Shown: positions 55,164-63,049, numbered from the stretch's first letter. The stretch is DNA of 64,000 bases from JADJPO01 sp963825645 (GCA_963825645.1 CAWGTT010000002.1:992001-1056000), one strand, 5' to 3'. The notes: generated by a model not told the origin, from the letters alone. Translations and numbers: made by a program.

Positions 55164-56335
55164 GCGGTCCGCTGTCCGGCCTCCTCGTCCTGGACCTGTC
55201 CCGCGCCCTGGCCGGTCCGCACGCGGCGATGATGCTCGGCGACCTCGGCGCCCGGGTGATCAAGGTCGAGTCGCCGGAAGGGGGCGACGACACGCGTGGC
55301 TGGGGCCCACCCTTCGTCGGCCCGCAGGCGGCGCGGGAGTCGACCTACTTCCTGTCCTGCAACCGGAACAAGGAGTCCGTCACCCTCGACCTCAAGAGCG
55401 AAGACGGCGCCGCGACGCTGGCCCGGCTGGTGCGTCGCGCCGACGTACTGGTCGAGAACTTCCGCACCGGCGTGCTCGACCGGCTCGGCTTCTCGATGGA
55501 GCGCCTGCACGAGCTCAACCCCGGCCTCGTGGTGCTGTCGATCACAGGCTTCGGCCACGACGGCCCGGAGGGCGGGCGCTCCGGCTACGACCAGATCGCC
55601 CAGGGCGAGGCCGGTCTGATGGCCGTCACCGGGGAGCCGGGCCACCCGACCCGGGTGGGCGTGCCGATCGCCGACCTGCTCGCCGCGATGTACGGGGCCT
55701 ACGGCGTCGTCGCGGCGCTGCACGAGCGTGAGCGGACCGGTCAGGGCCGAGTGGTCCGCACCTCGCTGCTGGCGGCGGTGGTCGGCGTGCACGCCTACCA
55801 GGGCACGCGGTGGACGGTCGCCGGGGAGGTTCCGCGGGCTCTGGGCAACCACCACCCGTCGATCGCGCCGTACGGCGCCTTCGCCTGCGCGGACGGACTG
55901 GTCCAGGTCGCGGTCGGCAGCGAGGGTCTGTGGGCGCGTTTCGCGCCGGCCGTCGGGCTCGACCCCGCCGACCCTCTCTTCGCCAGCAACGCGGACCGGG
56001 TCGCCCACCGGGAGGACCTGGTCCGCGCCGTCGAGGCGGTCTTCGCCCCGCATCCGATGGCGTACTGGCTCGACCTGATGGCCGACGTCGGCGTCCCGGC
56101 GGGCGCTGTGCGCAGCATCGACCAGGTCTACGGCTGGGAGCAGACGCTCTCGCAGGGGCTGCTGGTCGACGTCGAGCACTCCACTCTCGGGCGGATCTCG
56201 CTGCCGGGCCCGCCGTTGCGCTTCGACGGTGCGGCACCGGTGACGCACAGGGCACCACCGCGGCTGGGCGAGCACGACCAGGCGGTGCGTCGATGGCTCG
56301 ACGAGGCCGACGCCATCAGCCCGGACCGGTCCTAG
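55160..56335 (+). CDS. Family III (CaiB/BaiF) CoA-transferase
   Basis: The 391-residue protein begins SGPLSGLLVLDLSRALAGPH and AAMMLGDLGARVIKVESPEG, and has CNRNKESVTLDLKSEDGAAT and NFRTGVLDRLGFSMERL. The catalytic-Asp segment is VGVPIADLLAAMYGAYGVVA (Asp172). It moves CoA between carboxylic acids and would turn the pathway's end product, malonate or a methyl homologue, into a CoA ester. GTG 55160 overlaps the hyuB stop. Confidence 0.92.
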   Translation: MSGPLSGLLVLDLSRALAGPHAAMMLGDLGARVIKVESPEGGDDTRGWGPPFVGPQAARESTYFLSCNRNKESVTLDLKSEDGAATLARLVRRADVLVENFRTGVLDRLGFSMERLHELNPGLVVLSITGFGHDGPEGGRSGYDQIAQGEAGLMAVTGEPGHPTRVGVPIADLLAAMYGAYGVVAALHERERTGQGRVVRTSLLAAVVGVHAYQGTRWTVAGEVPRALGNHHPSIAPYGAFACADGLVQVAVGSEGLWARFAPAVGLDPADPLFASNADRVAHREDLVRAVEAVFAPHPMAYWLDLMADVGVPAGAVRSIDQVYGWEQTLSQGLLVDVEHSTLGRISLPGPPLRFDGAAPVTHRAPPRLGEHDQAVRRWLDEADAISPDRS

Positions 56336-56345
56336 GCTCACGGCC

Positions 56346-57278
56346 ATGCGGGTTCTCATCGCACTCGGCGGCAACGCCATGACCGGTCCCGACGGCAGTG
56401 CCACGGTGCAGGCGCAGACCGAGGCGGTCCGCGAGGCGATGGAGTCGCTGGCCGACCTGGTCGCCGCAGGCGTCGACGTCGTCCTCACCCATGGCAACGG
56501 CCCGCAGGTGGGCAACCTGCTGGTGAAGAACGAGCTCGCGGCGCACGTCGTCCCCCCGGTGCCGCTGGACTGGTGCGGCGCGCAGACCCAGGGGACCATC
56601 GGCGTCCTGGTCCTGGACGCCCTCGAGGCGAGCCTGTCGCGCCGCGGCGTCGGACGGCGGGTGGCGGCCGTGGTGACCCGCACGCTTGTCGACCCGCGCG
56701 ACCCGAACTTCGCCACGCCCACCAAGCCGATCGGTCGGTTCCTGCCGCGCGAGCGGGCCCAGGTCCTGATGGACCACGGGCAGACCTGGCAGGACCGCGG
56801 GGAGCGGGGCTGGCGACGGGTGGTCGCCTCGCCGGAGCCGCTGGAGGTGCTGGACGTGCCGGCGGTGCGAGCCCTGATCGACGCCGGTTTCGTCGTGGTC
56901 GCGGCCGGCGGCGGCGGCGTGCCGACCTACCGAGATGCGGACGGCGGCCTGCACGGGATCGAGGCGGTCATCGACAAGGACCTCGCCGCGGCGGTCCTGG
57001 CCCGCGCGCTGGAGGTCGACGCGTTGGTGATCGCGACCGACGTCGACCACGCCGTCGTCGGGTGGGGCACCCCGCAGGCGAGGCCTCTGGGACGCGTGAG
57101 TACCGAGGAGCTACGCGCCCATGCCCGGGACGGCCAGTTCGCCAGCGGGAGTATGGGTCCCAAGGTGGAGGCCGCCCTGCGGTTCGCGGACGGCGCCGGC
57201 CGGCGATCGGTCATCACCAGCCTGCACCGCATCCGGGAAGCCGTGACCGGCGACGCCGGCACGATCGTCGAGCCGTGA
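56346..57278 (+). CDS. arcC: Carbamate kinase
   Basis: The 310-residue amino-acid-kinase-fold protein begins MRVLIALGGNAMTGPDG and has LTHGNGPQVGNLLVKNELAA, GAQTQGTIGVLVLDALEA, VVAAGGGGVPTYRDADG, GIEAVIDKDLAAAVLARAL and SGSMGPKVEAALRFAD. It makes ATP, ammonia and CO2 from carbamoyl phosphate and ADP. E. coli places its YbcF/AllK homologue beside allFGH; here it stands in the facing operon. It starts 10 bases after the CoA-transferase. Confidence 0.95.
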   Translation: MRVLIALGGNAMTGPDGSATVQAQTEAVREAMESLADLVAAGVDVVLTHGNGPQVGNLLVKNELAAHVVPPVPLDWCGAQTQGTIGVLVLDALEASLSRRGVGRRVAAVVTRTLVDPRDPNFATPTKPIGRFLPRERAQVLMDHGQTWQDRGERGWRRVVASPEPLEVLDVPAVRALIDAGFVVVAAGGGGVPTYRDADGGLHGIEAVIDKDLAAAVLARALEVDALVIATDVDHAVVGWGTPQARPLGRVSTEELRAHARDGQFASGSMGPKVEAALRFADGAGRRSVITSLHRIREAVTGDAGTIVEP

Positions 57279-57283
57279 TCCCG

Positions 57284-57327
57284 CCCGTCCGTCGACACCA
57301 TCAGACCCGTCTGTCGACACCGTCAGA
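57284..57327 (+). repeat. 22-bp tandem direct repeat between carbamate kinase and barbiturase genes
   Basis: Positions 57284-57305 and 57306-57327 match at 20 of 22 bases (CCCGTCYGTCGACACCRTC-type unit). They fill most of the 61-base gap and end just before the AAAGGA ribosome-binding site. They could separate transcripts or bind a regulator. Confidence 0.6.
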
Positions 57328-57339
57328 AAGGACGTCCCG

Positions 57340-58452
57340 GTGCCCGATCCCATCGAGGTACGCAAGGTCCCCATCGAGAGCGTCAGCGACGCAAGCGGTC
57401 TCGCCCGACTCATCGACGAAGGGGTGATCGAGGCCGACCGTGTCATCGCCGTCATCGGCAAGACCGAGGGCAACGGCGGCGTGAACGACTACACCCGGAT
57501 CATCGCCGACCGGGCGTACCGGGACGTGCTGGCCGCCAAGGGCTCCCGGTCGATGGAGGAGATCAAGCAGATCCCGATCGTGTGGTCGGGCGGCACGGAC
57601 GGGGTCCTCTCGCCGCATGCGACGGTGTTCGCGACCGTGCCGGCCGACCAGGCGCCGGCCGGCGAGGAGCCCCGGCTGTCGGTCGGGTACGCGATGAGCG
57701 AGCAGATCCTGCCCGAGGACATCGGACGCCCGGCGATGGTCGAGAAGGTCGCAGCGGGCGTGATGATCGCCATGGAGCGGGCCGGCATCACCGACCCGGG
57801 CGACGTCCACTACGTGCAGACCAAGACGCCGTTGCTGACGCTGGAGACCATCACCGACGCGAGGCGGCGCGGCAGGGACGTCTGGACCGAGCACACCCTC
57901 GCGTCGATGGACGTGTCGAACTCGACCACCGCGCTCGGGATCGCCGTGGCACTGGGCGAGATCGACATGCCGCGCGCGGAGCAGATCCACAAGGACCTCT
58001 CGCTGTACTCCTCGGTGGCCTCGTGCTCCTCGGGTGTCGAGCTGGACCAGGCGCAGATCGTGGTGCTGGGCAACGTGCGGGGTATCGGCGGGCGCTACCG
58101 GATCGGTCACAGCGTGATGACCGACGCGCTCGACCAGGACGGCGTCTGGGCGGCGATCCGCTCCGCTGGGCTGCAGCTGCCGCCGCGACCGCATCCCAGC
58201 GACCTCGACGGCCGGGTGGTCAACGTCTTCTGCAAGTGCGAGGCAGACCCGAGCGGACGGGTCCGCGACCGGCGCAACATCATGCTGGACGACTCGGACG
58301 TGCACTGGCATCGCCAGATCAAGGCCTGCGTCGGCGGCGTCGTCGCCTCGGTGACCGGCGACCCCGCAGTGTTCGTGTCGGTCGCCGCGGTCCACCAGGG
58401 TCCGTCAGGCGGCGGGCCGGTGATCGCGATCGTCGACCACGGCACGGACTGA
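57340..58452 (+). CDS. Barbiturase/cyanuric acid hydrolase family amidohydrolase
   Basis: The 370-residue protein has the three Ser-Lys dyads of this fold: Lys41 (GKTEGNGGVND), Lys162 (VQTKTPLLT), Lys299 (FCKCEADPSG) with Ser83 (VWSGGTDGVL), Ser231 (ASCSSGVELD) and Ser356 (HQGPSGGGPV). The family opens barbituric or cyanuric acid rings. A molybdenum hydroxylase in the same operon favours barbiturase, giving ureidomalonate; cyanuric acid hydrolase cannot be excluded by sequence alone. GTG 57340 follows AAAGGA. Confidence 0.9.
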   Translation: MPDPIEVRKVPIESVSDASGLARLIDEGVIEADRVIAVIGKTEGNGGVNDYTRIIADRAYRDVLAAKGSRSMEEIKQIPIVWSGGTDGVLSPHATVFATVPADQAPAGEEPRLSVGYAMSEQILPEDIGRPAMVEKVAAGVMIAMERAGITDPGDVHYVQTKTPLLTLETITDARRRGRDVWTEHTLASMDVSNSTTALGIAVALGEIDMPRAEQIHKDLSLYSSVASCSSGVELDQAQIVVLGNVRGIGGRYRIGHSVMTDALDQDGVWAAIRSAGLQLPPRPHPSDLDGRVVNVFCKCEADPSGRVRDRRNIMLDDSDVHWHRQIKACVGGVVASVTGDPAVFVSVAAVHQGPSGGGPVIAIVDHGTD

Positions 58453-58476
58453 CCACCTGTGGGTCTTCGTCGCCTC

Positions 58477-58902
58477 TCAGATCGCCCGCATCCGGTTGTT
58501 CCGAGCGGCGTGCTCGACCTCGGCGAGGCCGAGAGCCTCCAGCACGGGTGGGACGTAGTTGCCGAACCGGCCACGTAGGCCCTTCTTGATGCCGTACCAC
58601 CCGCCGACCGGGTTCTTCTCCGAGCGACCCCAGGCCTCGACCGTCCCCTCCACGGCCGGCTTCTGCTCGTCTGCGTTGCCCAGCGGCATCCAGTCGCCGT
58701 GGGCGACCAGCATCCGGTGCAGGTCCTCGATGCAGGACAGGTGGTACCGCAGCTGGGTCTTGCCGACCTGCACGACCAGCGCGGGCGGGTCGGCGTCCGG
58801 GTCTCGGTAGGCCTGGAACGCGCTCGTCCCGGGAGGTGTGGACAGCTGCCATGGGTCGGCGGGGGTGCCGGTGCCTTCGACGTCGTCAACAGTCATGGCC
58901 AC
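58477..58902 (-). CDS. Conserved hypothetical protein (DUF6855-like)
   Basis: The 141-residue protein contains TPADPWQLSTPPGTSAFQAY, HLSCIEDLHRMLVAHGDWMP, GNADEQKPAVEGTVEAWGRS and GGWYGIKKGLRGRFGNYVPP, and ends NNRMRAI. This matches a conserved actinobacterial family of unknown function that I associate with DUF6855 from memory. No catalytic motif or membrane segment is seen. The start is ATG 58902 or ATG 58896. It is divergent from the WYL regulator, so it is a probable target of that regulator. Confidence 0.75.
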   Translation of the reverse strand: MAMTVDDVEGTGTPADPWQLSTPPGTSAFQAYRDPDADPPALVVQVGKTQLRYHLSCIEDLHRMLVAHGDWMPLGNADEQKPAVEGTVEAWGRSEKNPVGGWYGIKKGLRGRFGNYVPPVLEALGLAEVEHAARNNRMRAI

Positions 58903-58959
58903 ACCCTGGCAGGTTCAACCAGACGTCATCTGTCAGGTTCGAGATCTAGACTTCGTCGT
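58903..58959. promoter_or_regulatory. Short divergent promoter between DUF6855-like and WYL genes
   Basis: In 57 bases the motif CAGGTTC occurs twice in the same orientation (within GGCAGGTTCAACC and GTCAGGTTCGAG), and GATCTAGAC follows. These are candidate sites for the WYL regulator. Confidence 0.45.
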
Positions 58960-59646
58960 GTGCGGGCGGCCCGGGTGCTGGACATGCTGCTCCTACTGCA
59001 GCGCCGCGGGCGGTCGACCGCTCGGGAGCTGGCGGCCGCGCTGGAGGTCAGCGAACGCACGATCCTGCGGGACGTCGAGGCGCTCAGCGAGGCCGGCGTC
59101 CCGATCTACACCAGCCAGGGGTCGGGCGGCGGGATCGAGCTGCTGGACGGTTTCGAGACCCGGCTGACCGGGCTGACCACCGAAGAGGCCGAGTGCCTGT
59201 TCCTGATCGGCCAACCAGAGGTGGCGCACCGGTTGGGGCTCGCAGCGTCGACCCGCAGCGCCAAGGCCAAGCTCACCGGCGCCATCCCTGCGGCCCTCGC
59301 CGAGCACGCGGAGAGCCTGTCGAGCTGGTTCCTGCACGACCCCGACCCGTGGGTCGGACACCGAGTCCCGCATGGCGAGCTGCGTCGGATCGCTCGCAGC
59401 ATCCGGCGGCGACGACGCGTAGAGCTGGACCTCGGCGATGACCAACCGATCCTGGTCGAGCCGGTGGGGCTGGTCCTCAAGGCCGGTCGTTGGTACGTCG
59501 TGGTCGCAGGCGGCGCCTCAGCGCAGGTGATCCTCCTCGACGAGCTGCGCGCCACTCGACTGACCACTCAGCGGTTCGACGCGCTCCCGCGGTTCTGCCT
59601 GGGCGACTTCTGGGCGGCACACCTGGCGGCCGCGCAGGATCAGTAG
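58960..59646 (+). CDS. WYL-domain transcriptional regulator (YafY type)
   Basis: The 228-residue protein has an N-terminal winged helix (ARVLDMLLLLQRRGRSTARE, VSERTILRDVEALSEAGVPI) and a C-terminal WYL-like ligand domain with PVGLVLKAGRWYVVVAGGA (WYV in place of WYL). Such proteins regulate the divergent gene and often respond to a small ligand or nucleic acid. It is shorter than typical 320-residue members and lacks the C-terminal extension. GTG 58960 starts the helix. Confidence 0.87.
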   Translation: MRAARVLDMLLLLQRRGRSTARELAAALEVSERTILRDVEALSEAGVPIYTSQGSGGGIELLDGFETRLTGLTTEEAECLFLIGQPEVAHRLGLAASTRSAKAKLTGAIPAALAEHAESLSSWFLHDPDPWVGHRVPHGELRRIARSIRRRRRVELDLGDDQPILVEPVGLVLKAGRWYVVVAGGASAQVILLDELRATRLTTQRFDALPRFCLGDFWAAHLAAAQDQ

Positions 59647-59665
59647 CCGGCACGGCCCCGGGTGG

Positions 59666-60238
59666 CTACAGCCGCCAGGTCATTCGTGGCGGGTTCGCCG
59701 GCCGGCTCGGCTCGCGGCGGGTCTGAGTCAGCGCGACGACCGGGTACAGCAGCCACTCGACCAACGCGAACACCGCCAGCGCGAGCAGGATCACCAAGGT
59801 CGGTACGAACAGGTAGACCATCGCGAACACCCCGATGGCCACCAGCGCCAAGGAGCTGCCGAGGGACCCGAAGAGCTGAGCCCACCCGGCGTCCTTCACC
59901 GATTGCGCACGGACCGCAGCCCACAACAGCCATCGCCACAGGAAGGCGACCCCGAGCTCGTGCATCGAGCGCCGGAACAGGCCGTCGGCGTCCACCCGGG
60001 AGATCTCACCGCGGCGGGCCAGCTGGCACAGCTTGTCGTGCAGGATCGCCGGCCGGGTGTACCGGCCGTACGTGGGCAGGAGCCAGGTGAAGATCCGGGG
60101 GACCGACGCGAAGTCGGTGTGGAAGCCGACGTCCACCGTGAACGACTCCGTCCGCCCCCGGTAGACGATCTCCTCCTCGACGACCCAGTCCCGATCGCCG
60201 GCCTGACGGACCAGTGGTTGACCCGAGACGAACGGCAC
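59666..60238 (-). CDS. DUF1353 protein with two C-terminal membrane segments
   Basis: The 190-residue protein has the DUF1353 signature: DVGFHTDFASVPRIFTWLLP, TRPAILHDKLCQLARRGEIS and DADGLFRRSMHELGVAFLWR. Two hydrophobic segments (about 128-172) and a basic tail follow. DUF1353 proteins, often phage-linked, may bind metal through the conserved His-Asp. GTG 60238 follows GGGAGGG and is preferred over the longer frame to 60700. Confidence 0.8.
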   Translation of the reverse strand: MPFVSGQPLVRQAGDRDWVVEEEIVYRGRTESFTVDVGFHTDFASVPRIFTWLLPTYGRYTRPAILHDKLCQLARRGEISRVDADGLFRRSMHELGVAFLWRWLLWAAVRAQSVKDAGWAQLFGSLGSSLALVAIGVFAMVYLFVPTLVILLALAVFALVEWLLYPVVALTQTRREPSRPANPPRMTWRL

Positions 60239-60488
60239 AGGCCCTCCCTTCGGACAGCGCGCCCAGGGTGCCGGTTCCCCCACGCCCGAGCCCTCGCGAT
60301 CACGACGCGCGACAGCGCCGCTGTGATCGGCGCATCGCGGCAAACGTATCGCCGCGCTGATGACGCACTCACACCTGACTTGTGACAGATTTGTTGATCT
60401 TGGTGGTGGGAGTGGCGTTGACCTGGCTTCTTGTCGCGCGGCGACCTGGAATCCGTGCACTACGGCGAGGGTTGGCCGGCCCAGCCTG

Positions 60489-61142
60489 GTGGTGTCCCTG
60501 TACGTGCGCACCGTCGCGACGGCGTCGTGGGCGCGGGCGGTGCAGATCGTGCACTCGACGCGGCGGGGCTCCCGCGAGATCACGCACATGGGCTCGGCCC
60601 ACACCGACGCTGAGCTGGCGGTGTTGAAGGCGGCGTGGCCGCGGCTGGCTGAGGGGCAGGGCGGCAACAAGGCCGAGACCGCGGCCATGCTGCCCGTCAT
60701 CGAAGCGTTTCAGGCGGCGCACCAGCTGCTCGACGTGACCGTGGTTGCCGACGCGGGGATGATCTCCGCCGCGAACAGGCAGGCGATCGAGGCCGCCGGG
60801 GGCCGGCCGGCCGGAAAGACACCTGGCGCGACCAGGTCATCACTACCAGCACCGCGCCGACCGGGCCCGGCGCACGCTGCGGGGATCGACGAGCAGGTCG
60901 CCAAAGCCAAGAAGGCCGTCGCCGGCAAGGCCGCGGTGAAGCGGAACAGGTTCGTCAAGCTCACCGGCGGGGACAAGAGCGTCAACCATGCCCTCGAGCC
61001 CTCGAGCCCTCGAGCCCTCGAGCCCTCGAGCCCTCGAGCCCTCGAGCCCTCGAGCCCTCGAGGCCAAGGCCCGCTCCCTGCCCAGACTCATGGGTCATGC
61101 CGATGATCGACGCCTACCACCGGCTGTTCCACATTGAGAGGC
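60489..61142 (+). pseudogene. IS1634 family transposase remnant with internal deletions
   Basis: Segments in order: SLYVRTVATASWARAVQIVH and GSREITHMGSAHTDAELAVL (N-terminus), NKAETAAMLPVIEAFQAAHQ and VTVVADAGMISAANRQAIEA (around the catalytic Asp), AKAKKAVAGKAAVKRNRFVK, and MIDAYHRLFHIER near 61100. Large intervening blocks are missing, and a simple repeat interrupts 60991-61062. The element is dead. Confidence 0.78.
60991..61062 (+). repeat. Nine perfect copies of the 8-mer CCCTCGAG
   Basis: The 72-base array is perfectly periodic and lies at the transposase codons for LEAKAR, where one CTCGAG is original sequence. The 8-base unit shifts the frame with each copy. It is an expanded microsatellite within a pseudogene. 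Confidence 0.95.
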
Positions 61143-62017
61143 CGCTCATCGCGGCCGGCCTCGCCGCCCCGATCCTCGGTGAACGACCGCGACGTTATGC
61201 TGTGGTGCGGGCGGCGATGCTGGGGCTGCCGAGCGATCCCGGCCCCGGATTCGAGCCCGTCTGGTCTGCAGAGGCCGTCGCGATTGGCCACCATATGGTC
61301 GTAGAACCGTTCCGACGCCCAGCGCCGGTCATCGTGCTCGCCTATGACGGGGTGGCCGCTGACGAAGCCGGCATCGTGGTCCACATCCTCACCGGCGCCG
61401 GGCTGGACGTCATCATCGCCACCGTCGGCCGCAACCAGGTCACGAGCTATCACGGCCGGGTCATCGCCGACCGGACGGCGGCCGAGCTGGCCGACTGTAG
61501 CGCCCTTATCGTGCCCGGCGGGATGGGGGTTCGGCGGATAGCCGCCGATCGGGCCTTCATGGCGGTCATTCGCCGGCTCTCGGCCGACGCGACCTGGCTG
61601 GGCGCAACCTCGACCGGCTCGATCCTGCTGGCTATGGCCGGCGTGATCGACGGTGCTCGGGCCACCACCCACTGGCTGGCTGGTGACCTCATCACAGCCC
61701 GGGGCGTGATCCTCGTGCGCGAGCCCTTCGTCGAGTGCGGACGTCTCCTCACCGCCTCGGGGACCGCATCGGCGGCCCAACTGGGCTTCCGCCTCGTCGG
61801 GGCGCTGGCCGGGGCCAAGACCGAAGCCGAGGCCCGGGCGTCGTACCAGGCCCCGCCTCAGGCCGATTCACGGTACGGCCCGCGTATGGCCCGCTGGCGA
61901 CGATGGTTCGCGCGGCGGAGGATGGCCGGGGCGGTGCCGATCAACCCCTGGGGTCAGGCCGAGATCGTCTTCCTCGACCTGGACGACGACGAGTTCGACG
62001 ATGCGGATGATCTCTGA
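61097..62017 (+). CDS. DJ-1/PfpI-like (class I glutamine amidotransferase-like) protein with chimeric N-terminus
   Basis: The frame encodes 306 residues. Residues 1-15 (MPMIDAYHRLFHIER) are IS1634 transposase sequence, so the original start is probably later (ATG 61217 or 61295). The core VIVLAYDGVAADEAGIVVHI, ALIVPGGMGVRRI, GATSTGSILLAMAGVIDGAR and WLAGDLITARGVI fits DJ-1/PfpI regulators. The nucleophile-elbow Cys (usually A-x-C-T-G) is replaced, reading T-S-T-G. The C-terminus is basic, then very acidic (DLDDDEFDDADDL), and an AraC DNA-binding domain is absent. Confidence 0.65.
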   Translation: MPMIDAYHRLFHIERPLIAAGLAAPILGERPRRYAVVRAAMLGLPSDPGPGFEPVWSAEAVAIGHHMVVEPFRRPAPVIVLAYDGVAADEAGIVVHILTGAGLDVIIATVGRNQVTSYHGRVIADRTAAELADCSALIVPGGMGVRRIAADRAFMAVIRRLSADATWLGATSTGSILLAMAGVIDGARATTHWLAGDLITARGVILVREPFVECGRLLTASGTASAAQLGFRLVGALAGAKTEAEARASYQAPPQADSRYGPRMARWRRWFARRRMAGAVPINPWGQAEIVFLDLDDDEFDDADDL

Positions 62018-62117
62018 GATCACGGGCGCCGGGCCGGCCGATCTCGCCGACGCCCTCAACAAGATCCACAAGGCTGGGCGACACTAACCGGGCGACACCG
62101 ACCTGTCACAACTCAGG

Positions 62118-62678
62118 TCAGACCGCCGAGTAGTCGACCTCGTCGGCGGGTGCCACGCTTCCCTTGCGTCCGGGCGCCGCCGCCCAGCTCCAGTAGGCGT
62201 TGGTGTAGGCGATCGACTGCTCCGGGGTGGCCGGGAAGCCCCACTCGCGCATGTCTTCGGTGGTGTGCGCGTCGGAGACGAGTGTCGCGTCATAGCCGCG
62301 GACCAGCGCACCGTGCAGGGTCGAGCGGATGCATGCCTCGGTCTGCGCGCCGGTGACCACCAGCCGCCCGACCCCCCGTTCGGCGAGTAGGTCCTCCAGG
62401 TCCGTAGCCTCGAAGGAGTCGCCGTACCTCTTGTGAACCACAGGCTCGGTGTCTAGGCGCTCGAGCTCACGGACGTACTCCCAGCCGTCAGAGCCCCTCG
62501 GCAGCCCGTCGTCGGAGTGCTGCACCCAGAGCACCGGGACATCCTCGGCCCGGGCCTTGTCCACGAGGGTCTGGATGTTGGAGATCACGCGGTCGCGCTC
62601 GTAGGCGTTCCCGACGACGCCGTTCTGAACGTCGATGACGAGCAGCGCGGCGCGGGGTCGGTTCTCCAGGGACGTCAT
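62118..62678 (-). CDS. Isochorismatase-family cysteine hydrolase
   Basis: The 186-residue protein has the triad Asp16 (LLVIDVQNGVV), Lys83 (VVHKRYGDSF) and Cys116 (GAQTEACIRSTLHGAL). Members cleave amides such as nicotinamide or enol ethers such as isochorismate. The exact substrate is not evident. It is complete and monocistronic. Confidence 0.9.
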   Translation of the reverse strand: MTSLENRPRAALLVIDVQNGVVGNAYERDRVISNIQTLVDKARAEDVPVLWVQHSDDGLPRGSDGWEYVRELERLDTEPVVHKRYGDSFEATDLEDLLAERGVGRLVVTGAQTEACIRSTLHGALVRGYDATLVSDAHTTEDMREWGFPATPEQSIAYTNAYWSWAAAPGRKGSVAPADEVDYSAV

Positions 62679-62955
62679 GACTACCTCCGTCGGATCCAGG
62701 CGTGTCCGCCCAGGGTAGGTCGGGGCACCGACAGGACGAGCTCACCCAGGCCCGCTCACGTCGCACTCTGCGTCATCAGCTGCGCTGCGCGCCACGCCCG
62801 TGGAACCGGTGGACGCGCTTCCTTGGCTGGGCCGCAGCCCGATCTGACGAGTCCGAGCCGGTGCCCGCGGGGACACGTTCGTTGGACCCATGCCGCACAA
62901 ACGGCTGCTTGGCGCACTGGAGGTGAGCGTGGCACGCGTCGGGATCGCGGTACTG
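62679..62955. other. Intergenic region
   Basis: No supported gene. A minus-strand frame includes GQYRDPDACHAHLQCAKQPF, which looks protein-like but has no family I recognise; its start lies inside the palindrome at 62956. Confidence 0.35.
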
Positions 62956-63015
62956 CCCGAGTGGACAGTTCTTCGAGAACACGCCCGCGTGTTCTCGAAG
63001 AACTGTCCACTCGGG
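62956..63015. terminator. Perfect 29-bp inverted repeat with 2-base loop
   Basis: The left arm 62956-62984 (CCCGAGTGGACAGTTCTTCG...) is exactly complementary to 62987-63015, separated by CC. It lies 35 bases after the cation-efflux stop and could end that transcript, but there is no T run and the stem is far longer than needed. Confidence 0.6.
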
Positions 63016-63036
63016 GCTGGGGCTGGGGCTGGGGCT
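63013..63036 (+). repeat. Four copies of GGGGCT
   Basis: A perfect 6-base repeat directly abutting the 29-bp palindrome. It could form G-quadruplex structure on the plus strand. Confidence 0.85.
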
Positions 63037-63049
63037 GGGCCGCGGGTGC

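Noticed and set aside
57340..58452. Assignment specifically as cyanuric acid hydrolase (AtzD)
   Set aside because: The fold and dyads fit both activities. A Mo hydroxylase and carbamoyltransferase in the island argue for barbiturase, and no biuret or allophanate hydrolase gene is present.
62776..62982. 68-codon minus-strand frame with Cys/His residues
   Set aside because: CHAHLQCAK looks suggestive of a metal site, but the start lies inside the 29-bp palindrome and no family is recognised, so it is not called as a gene.
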